From positions 1-7,362 of the forward strand of contig UREG01000080.1 in the NCBI GenBank assembly GCA_900546795.1: 7,362 bases of DNA, read 5' to 3'. Below the pieces are notes generated by a model that ran no database searches, was not told the DNA's origin, and saw nothing but the letters and a program-made list of their open reading frames with translations. Both the position numbers and the translations under genes were made by a program. This stretch comes from an uncultured Veillonellaceae bacterium (GTDB lineage Bacteria; Bacillota; Negativicutes; Veillonellales; Megasphaeraceae). This document shows positions 6,380-7,362 of the stretch, in pieces. Each line of letters opens with the position of its first letter. The stretch's first letter is position 1.

Positions 6380-7362
6380 TTCCATATCCTGCAATTCGTC
6401 AAGAATATCTTCTTCCGCATCGGCTTCCATAGCGGCAGCCTGCGCATCACTTTTAATATCAATTTTCCAGTTCGTCAATTTAGCTGCCAGCCGGGCATTT
6501 TGACCCGCTTTGCCGATCGCCAGAGACAGCTGGTAATCCGGAACGATTACGCTGGATACTTTCTCTTCTTCCTGCACGGTAACGGAAACCACTTTTGCCG
6601 GACTAAGTGCATTAGCGATATATACGCACGGATCTTCGTCCCATTTTACAATGTCGATTTTTTCTCCCTGCAGCTCGTTTACGATATTTTGCACCCGAGT
6701 ACCTTTCGGTCCTACGCAGGCGCCTACGGCATCGACGTTTTCATCGCGGGAATATACGGCGATTTTAGACCGCATGCCCGGTTCGCGGGCAACCGATTTC
6801 AATTCTACTACGCCGTCGCAAATTTCCGGAACTTCCAGTTCAAACAGCCGTTTCAACAGTCCCGGATGCGTACGGGAAAGCAGTATCTGCGCGCCTTTTG
6901 TCGTTTTCCGCACTTCTACGACATAACATTTAATGCGTTTTCCCATTTCATAGGATTCCGTAGGGATCTGTTCGGACGCAGGCAAAATCGCTTCCGCTTT
7001 TCCCAGATCAATATATACGTTTTTCCCTTCTACACGCTGGATCAGCCCGGTCATGATATCGTCGGTGCGATTGTAGTACTCTTCATACACGATGCTCCGT
7101 TCTGCTTCCTTGAGCCGCTGTATCATCACCTGTTTTGCAGTCTGGGCCGCAATGCGTCCAAAATTAGCAGGCGTAACGTCCATAGGAACGATATCCCCTA
7201 CTTCATACCGAGCATCGATAGAACGCGCTTCGTCCAGCGTCGTTTCACATTCGCTGTCCAATACTTCTTCTACGACTTTTTTCTGCGCCATGATTTGGTA
7301 GTCGCCCGTTTCCCGATCCAATACCACATAGGCGTTCGGATTTGCATGGGGCTCTTTTTTAT
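6377..7362 (-). CDS. nusA: Transcription termination/antitermination factor NusA, 5'-truncated by the window edge
   Basis: NusA binds RNA polymerase and nascent RNA and modulates pausing, termination and antitermination. The reading frame stays open to the window edge, so 327 residues are visible and roughly 35-45 N-terminal residues are probably missing. The GTG at 7327-7325 is an internal valine, because the coding frame continues upstream through it with NusA-like sequence (residues HANPNAYVVLDRETGDY). Visible domains in order are the end of the polymerase-binding N-terminal domain (about 1-90), an S1 domain (about 99-166), KH1 with its GPKG loop at 217-220, and KH2 with GKAG at 293-296. 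The protein then ends in a short acidic tail (EADAEEDILDELQDME). It lacks the long acidic repeats of E. coli NusA, as is usual for Firmicutes. The stop is TAG at 6379-6377, overlapping the ribosome binding site of ylxR. rimP normally lies upstream but is not in the window. Confidence 0.97.
   Translation of the reverse strand, partial: KKEPHANPNAYVVLDRETGDYQIMAQKKVVEEVLDSECETTLDEARSIDARYEVGDIVPMDVTPANFGRIAAQTAKQVMIQRLKEAERSIVYEEYYNRTDDIMTGLIQRVEGKNVYIDLGKAEAILPASEQIPTESYEMGKRIKCYVVEVRKTTKGAQILLSRTHPGLLKRLFELEVPEICDGVVELKSVAREPGMRSKIAVYSRDENVDAVGACVGPKGTRVQNIVNELQGEKIDIVKWDEDPCVYIANALSPAKVVSVTVQEEEKVSSVIVPDYQLSLAIGKAGQNARLAAKLTNWKIDIKSDAQAAAMEADAEEDILDELQDME

Noticed and set aside
7325..7327. 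GTG as the nusA start codon
   Set aside because: The frame stays open upstream to the window edge and continues to encode NusA-like sequence, so this codon is an internal valine and the gene is truncated by the window.
1..7362. Search for mobile elements, CRISPR repeats, tRNA or rRNA genes, riboswitches, toxin-antitoxin or defence genes
   Set aside because: Nothing was seen. The window is almost fully occupied by housekeeping genes with short or no gaps, leaving no room for an accessory system.

Overview
The window is a stretch of bacterial chromosome carrying a conserved translation and ribosome-maturation operon, read entirely from the minus strand. In transcription order it holds nusA (5' end cut by the window edge), ylxR/rnpM, ylxQ, infB, rbfA, nrnA, truB and ribF. 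A hairpin that looks like a terminator follows ribF. The gene order, the YlxR and YlxQ pair between nusA and infB, the Bacillus-type short C-terminus of TruB and the NusA without extra C-terminal repeats all point to Firmicutes. Balanced base composition and the IF2 N-terminus suggest a Negativicutes member (Veillonella/Megasphaera/Dialister-like). That lineage guess is inference from memory of family sequences and was not searched.

Layout from right to left, as transcribed: nusA (7362-6377, partial), ylxR (6368-6102), ylxQ (6109-5801), infB (5773-3242), rbfA (3232-2876), nrnA (2879-1929), truB (1929-1060), ribF (1053-115), hairpin (111-83), then about 80 bases of AT-rich intergenic DNA. The next gene lies outside the window; rpsO is the usual neighbour. 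Coding density is nearly complete. The longest gap inside the operon is 27 bases, before infB. At the other six junctions the genes either overlap or the upstream stop codon lies in or beside the next gene's Shine-Dalgarno sequence, which suggests translational coupling.

Functionally, NusA acts on RNA polymerase during elongation, pausing and termination. YlxR and YlxQ are small RNA-binding proteins. IF2 joins the initiator tRNA and ribosomal subunits. RbfA matures the 30S subunit. NrnA degrades very short RNAs and pAp. TruB makes pseudouridine 55 in tRNA. RibF makes FMN and FAD.

I found no mobile element, CRISPR array, RNA gene, broken gene or sign of horizontal transfer, and nothing that supports a previously undescribed system. 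The points worth a second look are modest: the strand-specific hairpin, the pattern of gene junctions, the long low-complexity IF2 linker with its antisense open frame, and a motif variant in RibF.
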